A stretch of 9,699 nucleotides of DNA. Origin: CAJXZP01 sp041563475 (GTDB lineage Bacteria; Bacteroidota; Bacteroidia; Flavobacteriales_G; Salibacteraceae). Shown in pieces: positions 1-5,506 of this stretch. Where the stretch lies: contig JBFFMY010000075.1 of the NCBI GenBank assembly GCA_041563475.1, positions 1-9,699 of the forward strand, read 5' to 3'. Position 1 is the stretch's first letter, and each line of letters opens with the position of its first letter. Both the position numbers and the translations under genes were made by a program. The notes under the pieces are model-generated. The model did not search any database. It had not been told where the DNA came from and worked only from the letters and a program-made list of their open reading frames with translations.

Positions 1-137
1 AGAGAGGCTACTTCATTATTACCATTGGTTTTATAGCTCTTCAAGGCCCATATTGCACCAAGTTGACAATCTCTTAAACCATCCCCAATTAGAGGTTCTA
101 AATTGAATTGATGTTTATTGTCAATAAAGTATGACAT
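1..137 (-). CDS. Helicase-like protein, N-terminal fragment
   Basis: An open frame starts at an ATG (137-135) and runs off the left edge after 45 codons. The protein begins MSYFIDNKHQFNLEPLIGDG and continues LRDCQLGAIWALKSYKTNG. The segment Leu-Arg-Asp-x-Gln-x-x-Ala followed by an amphipathic helix and a hydrophobic beta-strand start resembles the Q-motif region just before the Walker A loop of DEAD/DEAH-box and type III restriction-type superfamily 2 helicases. The ATP-binding motifs themselves are outside the window, so the call rests on about 25 residues. If right, the protein would couple ATP hydrolysis to movement on DNA or RNA; such genes are common in restriction and other defence loci, but nothing here shows that. 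The start is preceded by an A-rich leader without a Shine-Dalgarno sequence. Confidence 0.5.
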   Translation of the reverse strand, partial: MSYFIDNKHQFNLEPLIGDGLRDCQLGAIWALKSYKTNGNNEVAS

Positions 138-159
138 ATTGATTGTTTTTAATTGGCTA

Positions 160-194
160 CAACTGGTGCTATACCCAAAAGTTGCCTATAGCAC
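160..194. repeat. Interleaved inverted repeats in helicase-gene leader
   Basis: GTGCTATA (166-173) and TATAGCAC (187-194) form a perfect 8-base inverted repeat with a 13-base spacer. A second pair, CAACT (160-164) and AGTTG (180-184), is interleaved with it, so the two pairings compete or form a knot. On the minus strand this lies 29-57 bases upstream of the helicase-like start codon, either as an operator or as folded leader RNA. The repeats are seen directly; the function is inference. Confidence 0.5.
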
Positions 195-270
195 GTTTAA
201 ATTATTCTTATTTAATTTTTTTGCAAATCAATAGTTTACATTGATTTACCTCTGTTTTTGTTATCTGATT

Positions 271-300
271 ACAAACGTTTTCCGCACATTTACAAACGGA
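271..300 (-). promoter_or_regulatory. Candidate LytTR-type operator (two direct repeats)
   Basis: On the minus strand TCCGTTTGT (300-292) and AACGTTTGT (279-271) are separated by exactly 12 bases. Both fit the published consensus of LytTR-domain regulators, [TA][AC][CA]GTTN[AG][TG] in direct repeats about 12 bases apart, which places the two sites two helical turns apart on one face. The site lies about 135-165 bases upstream of the helicase-like start and points toward it. It is a motif match only. Confidence 0.4.
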
Positions 301-382
301 TAATCATTCCAAGAAAAGCCACAGAAAATATTGGTTAGTGGTTCAAAACGGAGAAGCTAAGGTAAGCGCAACGGGGCACAAA

Positions 383-408
383 AAAAATCAGGGTAAACCC
401 TGATTTTT
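383..408. terminator. Hairpin terminator, symmetrical A/T flanks
   Basis: An 11-base perfect stem (383-393 with 398-408) closes a 4-base TAAA loop; its core is ATCAGGG/CCCTGAT. It is flanked by A residues on the left and T residues on the right, so it would be followed by a U-rich tract in either direction. In the minus direction it is a second terminator behind the lipoprotein gene, after the one at 448-479, and would insulate the helicase-like gene. Confidence 0.75.
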
Positions 409-418
409 ATGATTTTTG
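399..418 (-). repeat. 20-base dispersed repeat, copy 1
   Basis: On the minus strand this reads CAAAAATCATAAAAATCAGG and is identical to 2469-2488. It contains TCAT-AAAA-ATCA, one base away from the FNR-like core TGAT-N4-ATCA found at 6537-6548. Its end overlaps the right arm of the neighbouring hairpin, which may be chance or may mean the hairpin grew from the box. Confidence 0.6.
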
Positions 419-419
419 C

Positions 420-433
420 GCATGTATACATGC
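420..433. repeat. 14-base perfect palindrome
   Basis: GCATGTATACATGC is a perfect palindrome lying between the two terminators downstream of the lipoprotein gene. It could be the binding site of a dimeric protein or a small RNA hairpin without a loop. No regulated promoter is obvious beside it. Confidence 0.5.
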
Positions 434-447
434 CCGTTTTTTTACAC

Positions 448-479
448 AAAAAAAGCCACTGCAAAATTGCAGTGGCTTT
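448..479 (-). terminator. Rho-independent terminator of the lipoprotein gene
   Basis: A 12-base perfect stem (452-463 with 468-479; core GCCACTGCA/TGCAGTGGC) with a 4-base loop is followed, in the minus direction, by a run of seven T residues (454-448). It begins 23 bases after the stop codon of the ice-binding-like lipoprotein gene, the usual place for an intrinsic terminator. Confidence 0.9.
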
Positions 480-501
480 AAGACCGTAAATAGAAGCGTA
501 A

Positions 502-1593
502 TTAATCTACTTTGGTAATGGCATTTGCATCTAGTATAACGGCTGTTTGTGCGAGTGCACGTCCGTTCATACTGGCGCCTGTTAAAAAGGTTATGCCGGT
601 CATAGATAAGATGTTTCCTTCAAAGTGCGCGTTAGTACCAATTGTGGCTTCTCCGGCTACCTGCCAGAAAATGTTTTTAGCTTGCGCTCCACCATTCAAT
701 GTAACCTCAACGGCTGCACTTTGGGTAAGATCACCCGATATTTGAAAAATCCACACATCATCCACTCCCCCGGTTAGGGTTAGGTTGGTTGGTATGGTTA
801 CGGTGTTTGTCCATTTATACAATCCTGCAAACAGCGTTTTACCACCAATATTTCCGGTGCCTAACTCCAAATATTCGGGTGTTGGTCGGCCGGCCGCATC
901 ATTATACGCAGTTATCATATTACTCACCGCAGTAGTTAATGTTACCGGTGTAGGATCTGCCATATCTGCCGCATATACATTTCCTGTAACTTGCGATGAA
1001 GTAGCATATCCGGTAAAATCAACCAGCGCTAATCCCGTAATGTACGAAGTAGCTGCCGGGCTCAAGCCCAGGTGGCCTGTAATAGCCGAAGTAGAGCTAT
1101 TATTAATAGCTGTTTTAGCCAAAATAACATAATTGCTTGCTCCGCCTAAATCCACTACGGTTAGCACCTCAGCGTCATTTCCCGTGGTAAAACTCCACGT
1201 AGTGTTCGCTACCAAAGCCACTTCCGTAAGATCTTTCGCTCCGGTAGTAATGCTAGCCGTATAGGTTGAATTTGCTTCAAAATATACATTTGGTGTAAAC
1301 GTAGCCGTCTTACCTGTATAGGCTACTATACCTGCTTGTGCAACGTTTCCTTTCTTTACCATAAAGGTATTTGCATTTATTGTAGACGGGTTCATTTCCT
1401 CACTAAACACAATAGAAACAGTCTTATTCCGAGCCACATTGGTGGCATTACTCAGGGGCGCTTTAGAGGAGATGAATGGGGCGGAGCCTACAGGTGAATT
1501 AGGTGTAATAGGATCATCCTTTTTACAATTGGTAAAAAATAAAACAGGTAGCAAAATTGTTGCAACCATCATCATTTTCATATTCTGATTCAT
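502..1593 (-). CDS. Lipoprotein with Ig-like and ice-binding-like (DUF3494) domains
   Basis: The 363-residue product begins with a lipoprotein signal peptide: a hydrophobic stretch (9-20), then FTNC with Cys23 as the lipidation site. The following KKDD resembles the surface-export signal known for Bacteroidota lipoproteins. Residues about 38-138 form a Big_5-type Ig-like domain (FSEEMNPSTI, ATFTPN, TTWSFTTG). Residues about 146-361 match the DUF3494 ice-binding-protein fold: DLGGASNYVILAKTAI, ITGHLGLSP, GNIGGKTLFAGLYKW, DVWIFQISGDL, GGAQAKNIFWQVAG and GRALAQTAVILDANAIT are all typical. Some relatives bind ice and stop its growth; others have unknown roles, and I see only scattered T-A/G-x-T/N motifs (TAIN, TGIT). 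The protein probably sits on the outer membrane surface. Met5 is an alternative start that leaves the signal peptide intact and gives a longer leader after the predicted promoter (1608-1638). Confidence 0.9.
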   Translation of the reverse strand: MNQNMKMMMVATILLPVLFFTNCKKDDPITPNSPVGSAPFISSKAPLSNATNVARNKTVSIVFSEEMNPSTINANTFMVKKGNVAQAGIVAYTGKTATFTPNVYFEANSTYTASITTGAKDLTEVALVANTTWSFTTGNDAEVLTVVDLGGASNYVILAKTAINNSSTSAITGHLGLSPAATSYITGLALVDFTGYATSSQVTGNVYAADMADPTPVTLTTAVSNMITAYNDAAGRPTPEYLELGTGNIGGKTLFAGLYKWTNTVTIPTNLTLTGGVDDVWIFQISGDLTQSAAVEVTLNGGAQAKNIFWQVAGEATIGTNAHFEGNILSMTGITFLTGASMNGRALAQTAVILDANAITKVD

Positions 1594-1607
1594 AAATTAT
1601 TTATTAT

Positions 1608-1638
1608 CAAATGTCTTTAGTGACATTATGGATGCAAA
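1608..1638 (-). promoter_or_regulatory. Predicted Bacteroidota-type promoter of lipoprotein gene
   Basis: On the minus strand TTTG (1638-1635) is followed after 19 bases by GACATTTG (1615-1608), seven of eight positions of the -7 consensus TAnnTTTG at the normal spacing. Transcription would start about 10 bases before the start codon at 1593. An inverted repeat AATGTC-N6-GACATT (1610-1627) overlaps the -7 element and could be an operator. Confidence 0.5.
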
Positions 1639-1820
1639 GCAACGGCCATTGGCAAGATAATGTGTTACACAACAAAAAATCATTGTTACAGATATCACAT
1701 GTTTGCTTCGGTACGGAAATGAGATTTTCCTCTATGGCATCAGGCATTGCGCGAAATAGGAGCGTTACATTTCCTTTTCATACTTATTTTTAGTGGAACA
1801 CAGGGTAAAGAAGAAACGGC

Positions 1821-2381
1821 TTAAAAATCTTCCAAATTTGCTCTACGTTTATCTTTCAAACGTTTGAAAAAGGATGGGGTTAATCCGGTAACTTTTTTAA
1901 ATTGATTTGACAAATGCGCCACGCTGCTATAATGCAATTTATACGCAATTTCCGTTAGGTTAAGTTCATCATAAATAAGAAGCTCTTTCACCAATTCTAT
2001 TTTATGGAGAATAATATATTGCTGTATGGTTATCCCCTTCACCTCCGAAAAGGTATTGGCTAAATAGGTATAATCATAGCCTAATTTATCGCTGATGTAA
2101 TTGGAATAATTTTCTTTGGGCAGCTCACTAGAATTACGAATCATCTCAGTGATTACATTTTTAATCTTTTCGATCAGGATGCTGTTCTTGTCATCCAGTA
2201 GTTCTAACCCCGATTTTTGTAAGTTTTTTTTGAGGAGTACGCGTTGCTTATCCGAAATATCCTCTAAAATCTTGATCATTCCCAAATCAATAAATACCTC
2301 ATGCAGCCCCATTTTCTTAAGCTCTTCTTTCACCATTATTTTGCAGCGCTGGCTTACCATGTATTTGATGTGCAGTATCAT
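1821..2381 (-). CDS. AraC-family regulator with HMA-like N-terminus
   Basis: The 186-residue protein has two parts. Residues about 1-66 (LHIKYMVSQRCKIMVKEEL through SGLELLDD) resemble a heavy-metal-associated, ferredoxin-like fold; where a metal-binding domain has Cys-x-x-Cys it has Ser10-Gln-Arg-Cys13. Residues about 93-178 are an AraC-type double helix-turn-helix, with the conserved second helix region ELNLTEIAYKLHYSSVAHLSNQFKKVTGLTPSFFKRL. Regulators of this form are frequent in Bacteroidota, often near stress or metal-handling genes; the signal sensed is not known to me. The gene lies downstream of the universal stress protein gene on the same strand, behind a terminator, so it is probably transcribed separately or by read-through. 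No clear terminator follows it in the 227 bases before the lipoprotein gene. Confidence 0.88.
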   Translation of the reverse strand: MILHIKYMVSQRCKIMVKEELKKMGLHEVFIDLGMIKILEDISDKQRVLLKKNLQKSGLELLDDKNSILIEKIKNVITEMIRNSSELPKENYSNYISDKLGYDYTYLANTFSEVKGITIQQYIILHKIELVKELLIYDELNLTEIAYKLHYSSVAHLSNQFKKVTGLTPSFFKRLKDKRRANLEDF

Positions 2382-2405
2382 AAATCCTAATAATAGTTTT
2401 AGACC

Positions 2406-2438
2406 AAAAAGAAACCGCAGAAAATTATGCCTGCGGTT
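2406..2438 (-). terminator. Terminator between universal stress protein and AraC genes
   Basis: AACCGCAG (2413-2420) pairs with CTGCGGTT (2431-2438) over 8 bases with a 10-base loop. In the minus direction the stem is followed by TTTCTTTTT, the U-tract expected of an intrinsic terminator. It lies about 90 bases after the stress-protein stop and 32 bases before the AraC start, so it may also act in the AraC leader. Confidence 0.7.
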
Positions 2439-2468
2439 CTAAAAGATACATTTATAAAATGGATAATA

Positions 2469-2488
2469 CCTGATTTTTATGATTTTTG
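2469..2488 (-). repeat. 20-base dispersed repeat, copy 2
   Basis: This is identical to 399-418 and on the minus strand contains TCAT-AAAA-ATCA. It lies about 90-107 bases upstream of the AraC-type start codon, much the same distance as the FNR-like box at 6537-6548 from its gene, and in the same orientation relative to the downstream gene. A regulatory site for the AraC gene is possible. Confidence 0.5.
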
Positions 2489-2530
2489 TACACCTCAATT
2501 AATTAGGCTTTTGATTTGCGAATTAGAGAA

Positions 2531-3667
2531 TCAATACTGCCGTAGATGCCGAATTTCTTCTTCAATTTTAATATTCTCCCGTTGATCTAAAATGTTTTTG
2601 GCCATTTCTTCATACACTTTGGCTCTTTCCTCTTTGCCCAGTTTACGATACACTTTAGCCAAACCTTTTAACGATGGTAAATGCATTACATTTAATTCTA
2701 CACATTTAGAATACTCGGTAAATGCTTCTTGGTAAAACCCTTTGTTAAACAACTCTTGAGCGGCATTGAAAGAGCTTTCTATATCTCTCAATTTAGTTTC
2801 AATTTCTACGGTAATTACGTCTTCTTTTTTGGTGGTAATAAACGAACATGGCAATTCTCTAATCACACGTTCGGTTACACTCCCCATTAAAATTCGGTTT
2901 ACTCCAGATCTGCCCGTAGTTCCCATAATGAGCAAGTCGGATTTTTTCTCTTTAATCACCTTCAAAATTTCTTTTGACGGTTCGCCTCCTTTTACCACTT
3001 TTTCATACGCAACGTCAATCAAATTGAATTTTTTCAAGAACATATCAAACTCTTTTTCGTAGGCCAAAAAACGTTTTTGGTTAACTGATTCGATATCCAT
3101 GGTCACAAAACTGCCCATAAATCGCTCGTACACACTCAAAATAACCAGTTTGGCTTTATACAAGCGCGCCATAACGGCCGCAGTATGTAATGCGCGTTCA
3201 GATTCTTCAGAAAAATCTACCGGACAAATAATGTTGCGTATTTCAGGAAATTGATTGTTTTTTACCACCAATACAGGTTTCGAACTTTTACTAACTACCC
3301 GAGCAGCTGTGGTTCCTAATTGAAAGGCATCGGTTTCTTCTTTAACCCCAGAACCCACTACAATTAAATTTGCGTCAATGGTGTTTGCAGCATTCACAAT
3401 TTTATCGCTGTAATTTCCATAATCTATAAGATATGGACCCGCTTTTATGCCTGCATTTGCCACTTTTTCAGCGGCTTCTTCCATTTCCGTTTTCAGGGCA
3501 TGATTCACCAATTTAGAAACCTTTTCATTATCGATTTCTTCGGGCAATACATGCACAAGCGTAATCGTAGAATTAAATGTTTTTGCGAACATCATCGCGG
3601 TATTTAACACGTTTCTTGCCGGCTTACTAAAGTCGGTCGCTACAAGAATTCTATTTATTAGTTTCAT
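2531..3667 (-). CDS. Tandem universal stress protein with TPR-like tail
   Basis: The 378-residue protein carries two UspA-type domains (about 1-136 and 143-280) and a C-terminal helical extension. Each domain starts with a strand and Asp of the nucleotide-binding fold (ILVATDFS with Asp11; IICPVDFS with Asp151). The second has the full ATP-binding motif G-2x-G-9x-G-S at Gly249, Gly252, Gly262 and Ser263; the first has only a degenerate GSG...LGT version (105-119), so probably one site binds ATP. Residues about 295-361 (SFNAAQELFNKGFYQEAFTEYSKCVELN and the next helix pair) look like one to two TPR units, and the end (362-378) is charged. Bacteroidota tandem Usp proteins usually stop near residue 280, so the tail is an added interaction module. 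A -7-like TTTATTTG lies at 3700-3693, 25 bases before the start, without a good -33. The protein is cytoplasmic and its role is in stress or energy-limited growth. Confidence 0.9.
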   Translation of the reverse strand: MKLINRILVATDFSKPARNVLNTAMMFAKTFNSTITLVHVLPEEIDNEKVSKLVNHALKTEMEEAAEKVANAGIKAGPYLIDYGNYSDKIVNAANTIDANLIVVGSGVKEETDAFQLGTTAARVVSKSSKPVLVVKNNQFPEIRNIICPVDFSEESERALHTAAVMARLYKAKLVILSVYERFMGSFVTMDIESVNQKRFLAYEKEFDMFLKKFNLIDVAYEKVVKGGEPSKEILKVIKEKKSDLLIMGTTGRSGVNRILMGSVTERVIRELPCSFITTKKEDVITVEIETKLRDIESSFNAAQELFNKGFYQEAFTEYSKCVELNVMHLPSLKGLAKVYRKLGKEERAKVYEEMAKNILDQRENIKIEEEIRHLRQY

Positions 3668-3736
3668 GGGATGTGATTTTAAAACTCATTATCAAATAAA
3701 CATTTCATGAGGATGAAAATTTATTTGCCGAATTTT

Positions 3737-3755
3737 AAACGGGTACACACCGTTT
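3737..3755. repeat. Inverted repeat AAACGG-N7-CCGTTT
   Basis: Six-base arms (3737-3742 and 3750-3755) flank a 7-base spacer, 70-88 bases upstream of the universal stress protein start. No T-run follows on the minus strand, so an operator is more likely than a terminator for the SET-domain gene. The rest of the 228-base gap (3668-3895) shows nothing else I recognise. Confidence 0.35.
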
Positions 3756-3895
3756 CTTCTTGGGAAGTTGGTTCAAAATAAGCGGCAAACAAACTCCATT
3801 AATGCCTCATTTTGCGCCACTAAGTTACGAGATTTAATGCAGAAATGCCACTAAAATTGCGGCTACTTTTTGGTGGTGTTTACGCAGATTGTTTT

Positions 3896-4498
3896 CTAAT
3901 TATTTTTTGTGTTTTTATCCTGGTAGTAATTATTCAAAATAGAATCTAACGGCTGCTGGCCTTGGGTAATGGCATGTATTTTTTGCCATAGTTCAGGATG
4001 GAGCAACTCCGAAAGGGGTTGATTTAGAGTATTAATTCTCGGAAACACGCTTTCAATTTTCTTATCCCATACTTTATGGTATTTCACCAAATCATTGGGG
4101 TACACTACTTTTCTTCGGGTGCCTTCATCCATGCCTCTAAACGGGTTGGCAATGTTTAAATACCCATAATCATCGGTAAGTTGCTCGCCTGCCTCAATAT
4201 CGCGCACCGCAATTTCAAAATCGTATGCCGTAGTGAGGCAGTTGGAGTTAAAACTATGATTTACAAAACGGCCAATATCCCAACACAAAATCAAGTTGCC
4301 TTTGTTGTTTCTAAAAGTGTAGGTGTCTAAAATGTTTTGATAAAAGGGCGTCATCTCCTCAAATTGCTGTGGCGTAAATTCTTGATCTAAATCATCCAGT
4401 ACCCAAGTAATGGTTCCGGCAGGTATAAAAGCGGTAGCTACTACTCCATAGCCCACTTCTTTACTAATAAATTTTACTTCCGTATGCGGGTGAATCAT
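3896..4498 (-). CDS. SET-domain protein, putative lysine methyltransferase
   Basis: The 200-residue protein carries the SET fold signatures: GYGVVATAFIPAGTITW (16-32), RFVNHSFNSNC (77-87) with the Asn-His-Ser motif that contacts S-adenosylmethionine, and the catalytic-side IEAGEQLTDDYGYLN (101-115) with the DDYG variant of the usual D/E-x-Y motif. Known SET proteins transfer methyl groups to protein lysines. There is no cysteine-rich post-SET zinc site; the last 80 residues are helical and not recognised. No signal peptide is visible, so it is probably cytoplasmic. Its substrate in a bacterium is unknown; small SET proteins are scattered in Bacteroidota, probably by transfer. It stands alone, separated from the ribF operon by 181 bases, with no clear terminator after it. 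Confidence 0.85.
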   Translation of the reverse strand: MIHPHTEVKFISKEVGYGVVATAFIPAGTITWVLDDLDQEFTPQQFEEMTPFYQNILDTYTFRNNKGNLILCWDIGRFVNHSFNSNCLTTAYDFEIAVRDIEAGEQLTDDYGYLNIANPFRGMDEGTRRKVVYPNDLVKYHKVWDKKIESVFPRINTLNQPLSELLHPELWQKIHAITQGQQPLDSILNNYYQDKNTKNN

Positions 4499-4679
4499 TT
4501 TACTAATTTTTGGTTTTAACGGTTCAATTCATTTATAAAATTACATTTCTAGGGTGGAGATAGGTGAACGAAATGTACAGATTATTTTAATGAAGCACGC
4601 TTTTTCCAAAAAATATTTTTACCTGCTAAAAGGCTTATTTTTAGGGAGTTTTGAGCTAAGTATGGATGTAAATAGAGAT

Positions 4680-4925
4680 TTAGCTTAAGTCGAAAGGTAT
4701 CACTTTCAGCATGAAAACCACCTTAGGCTCCTCACCCGATGCTTTTTCCATTTCGTCTTGCACAATTTTCATGGCCGTGCGGTAATTGCCAAACACCTGC
4801 GTGCTCATATTGTTTTCTTGGGTAGTGATTTCAGAATACGCTTTTAGTGCTCCAATAAACGCTTTAATAGACGGTTTGTAATCTGGATTGAGCGGGTACA
4901 TACTAATATCAATAGAAACTTTCAT
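4680..4925 (-). CDS. Small YkoF/MTH1187-like (thiamine-binding family) protein
   Basis: The 81-residue protein starts MKVSIDISMYPLNPDYKPSI and contains NNMSTQVFGNY and PKVVFMLKV. This pattern, with a beta-strand ending in YPL, a helix with Lys-Ala-Phe, Met-Ser-Thr-Gln before a second strand and a final strand, matches the ferredoxin-like MTH1187/YkoF family, whose members bind thiamine or hydroxymethylpyrimidine or have no known ligand. It is a full-length short member without a signal peptide. It is the last gene of the ribF operon, 11 bases after the LRR-protein stop (TAA), with an A-rich leader. A weak AT-rich stem (4626-4644) lies downstream, not good enough to call a terminator. Its link to ribF suggests a coenzyme-related role, which is inference. 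Confidence 0.65.
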   Translation of the reverse strand: MKVSIDISMYPLNPDYKPSIKAFIGALKAYSEITTQENNMSTQVFGNYRTAMKIVQDEMEKASGEEPKVVFMLKVIPFDLS

Positions 4926-4936
4926 GGTGTATTTTT

Positions 4937-5506
4937 TTAGTTACAGTCGCATCTGGGCGGAAACAGCTTGACGCAATCTGGAGGTAAATTATTTCGTATT
5001 ATCACTTCTTTATCGGCATCTACCCCAGAGTCACGTACATTAAAAAATTGCAGCTTGGTGCAGTTTTTAATTTCTGTCGGAATATCCGTCAGTAAGGTAT
5101 GCGCCACATCTAGGTATTCTAGATGGGTTAAATTACCCAAGGTTGGGGGTAAATCTTCTAAACGGTTGTTGTGTAAATCAAGATAAACCAAGTTATTCAA
5201 CGCCCCAATTTCAGCGGGTAGATGGGCAATTTTATTGCGTTGTAATTTTAGCTCGGTTAACTGGGTCAGCGCCCCTATTTTATTGGGAATAACGGCAATC
5301 TTGTTTTTGCTTAAGTCTAATTTCTCTACGTTTTTTAAGGCCAATATCTCGGTAGGGAATTGCTTGAATTTTTGATGCTTCAGCACTAGTACTTTTACAC
5401 TATCGCCTGCTTTTATGGCTTGTTTCAAATTGGTATATACGCCATTGGTTTGCGCGCTGCTTAACGCTGCCCATCCAACACATACGGCTACCAAAAATGC
5501 TTTCAT
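4937..5506 (-). CDS. Secreted leucine-rich-repeat protein
   Basis: The 189-residue protein has a signal peptide (MKAFLVAVCVGWAALSSAQ, cleavage about residue 19) and no lipobox, so it is probably periplasmic or exported. From about residue 37 to 159 it has five to six leucine-rich repeats of about 23 residues, with the pattern LxLxxNxIxxLPxEIGxLxxL (for example 61-82, 84-105 and 107-128), the type found in many bacterial and Ras-suppressor-like proteins. The C-terminus PPRCDCN holds a Cys-x-Cys that may form disulfides with Cys178. LRR surfaces bind other proteins; the partner is unknown. Its start codon overlaps the ribF stop in an ATGA, which suggests translational coupling. There is no T9SS sorting tail. 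Confidence 0.88.
   Translation of the reverse strand: MKAFLVAVCVGWAALSSAQTNGVYTNLKQAIKAGDSVKVLVLKHQKFKQFPTEILALKNVEKLDLSKNKIAVIPNKIGALTQLTELKLQRNKIAHLPAEIGALNNLVYLDLHNNRLEDLPPTLGNLTHLEYLDVAHTLLTDIPTEIKNCTKLQFFNVRDSGVDADKEVIIRNNLPPDCVKLFPPRCDCN

Larger units (their letters stand above)
138..501. other. Intergenic region rich in repeats and terminators
   Basis: No convincing gene lies in these 364 bases. They hold the leader of the helicase-like gene with an inverted repeat (166-194), a pair of 9-base direct repeats at 21-base pitch (271-300), a hairpin with A and T tracts on its two sides (383-408), half of a 20-base exact repeat (399-418), a 14-base palindrome (420-433) and a strong terminator for the lipoprotein gene (448-479). 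Bases 301-382 show nothing I can name. Confidence 0.8.

Noticed and set aside
512..1132. Plus-strand open frames opposite the lipoprotein gene
   Set aside because: They are antisense shadows of a gene with clear domains; the proteins show no motif.
1611..1793. A 60-codon plus-strand open frame between the lipoprotein and AraC genes
   Set aside because: Its composition is not protein-like, it matches nothing known, and it covers the predicted promoter and operator of the lipoprotein gene on the other strand.
2341..2355. SQRC in place of CxxC in the HMA-like part of the AraC regulator as a degraded metal site
   Set aside because: I recall similar MVS-x-R-C forms in related regulators, so this is probably the normal state of the subfamily and not a recent loss.
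4626..4644. CTAAAA/TTTTAG stem after the ribF operon as a terminator
   Set aside because: The stem is 6 bases, almost all A-T, and the T-run is displaced by about 10 bases, so it would be a weak terminator at best.
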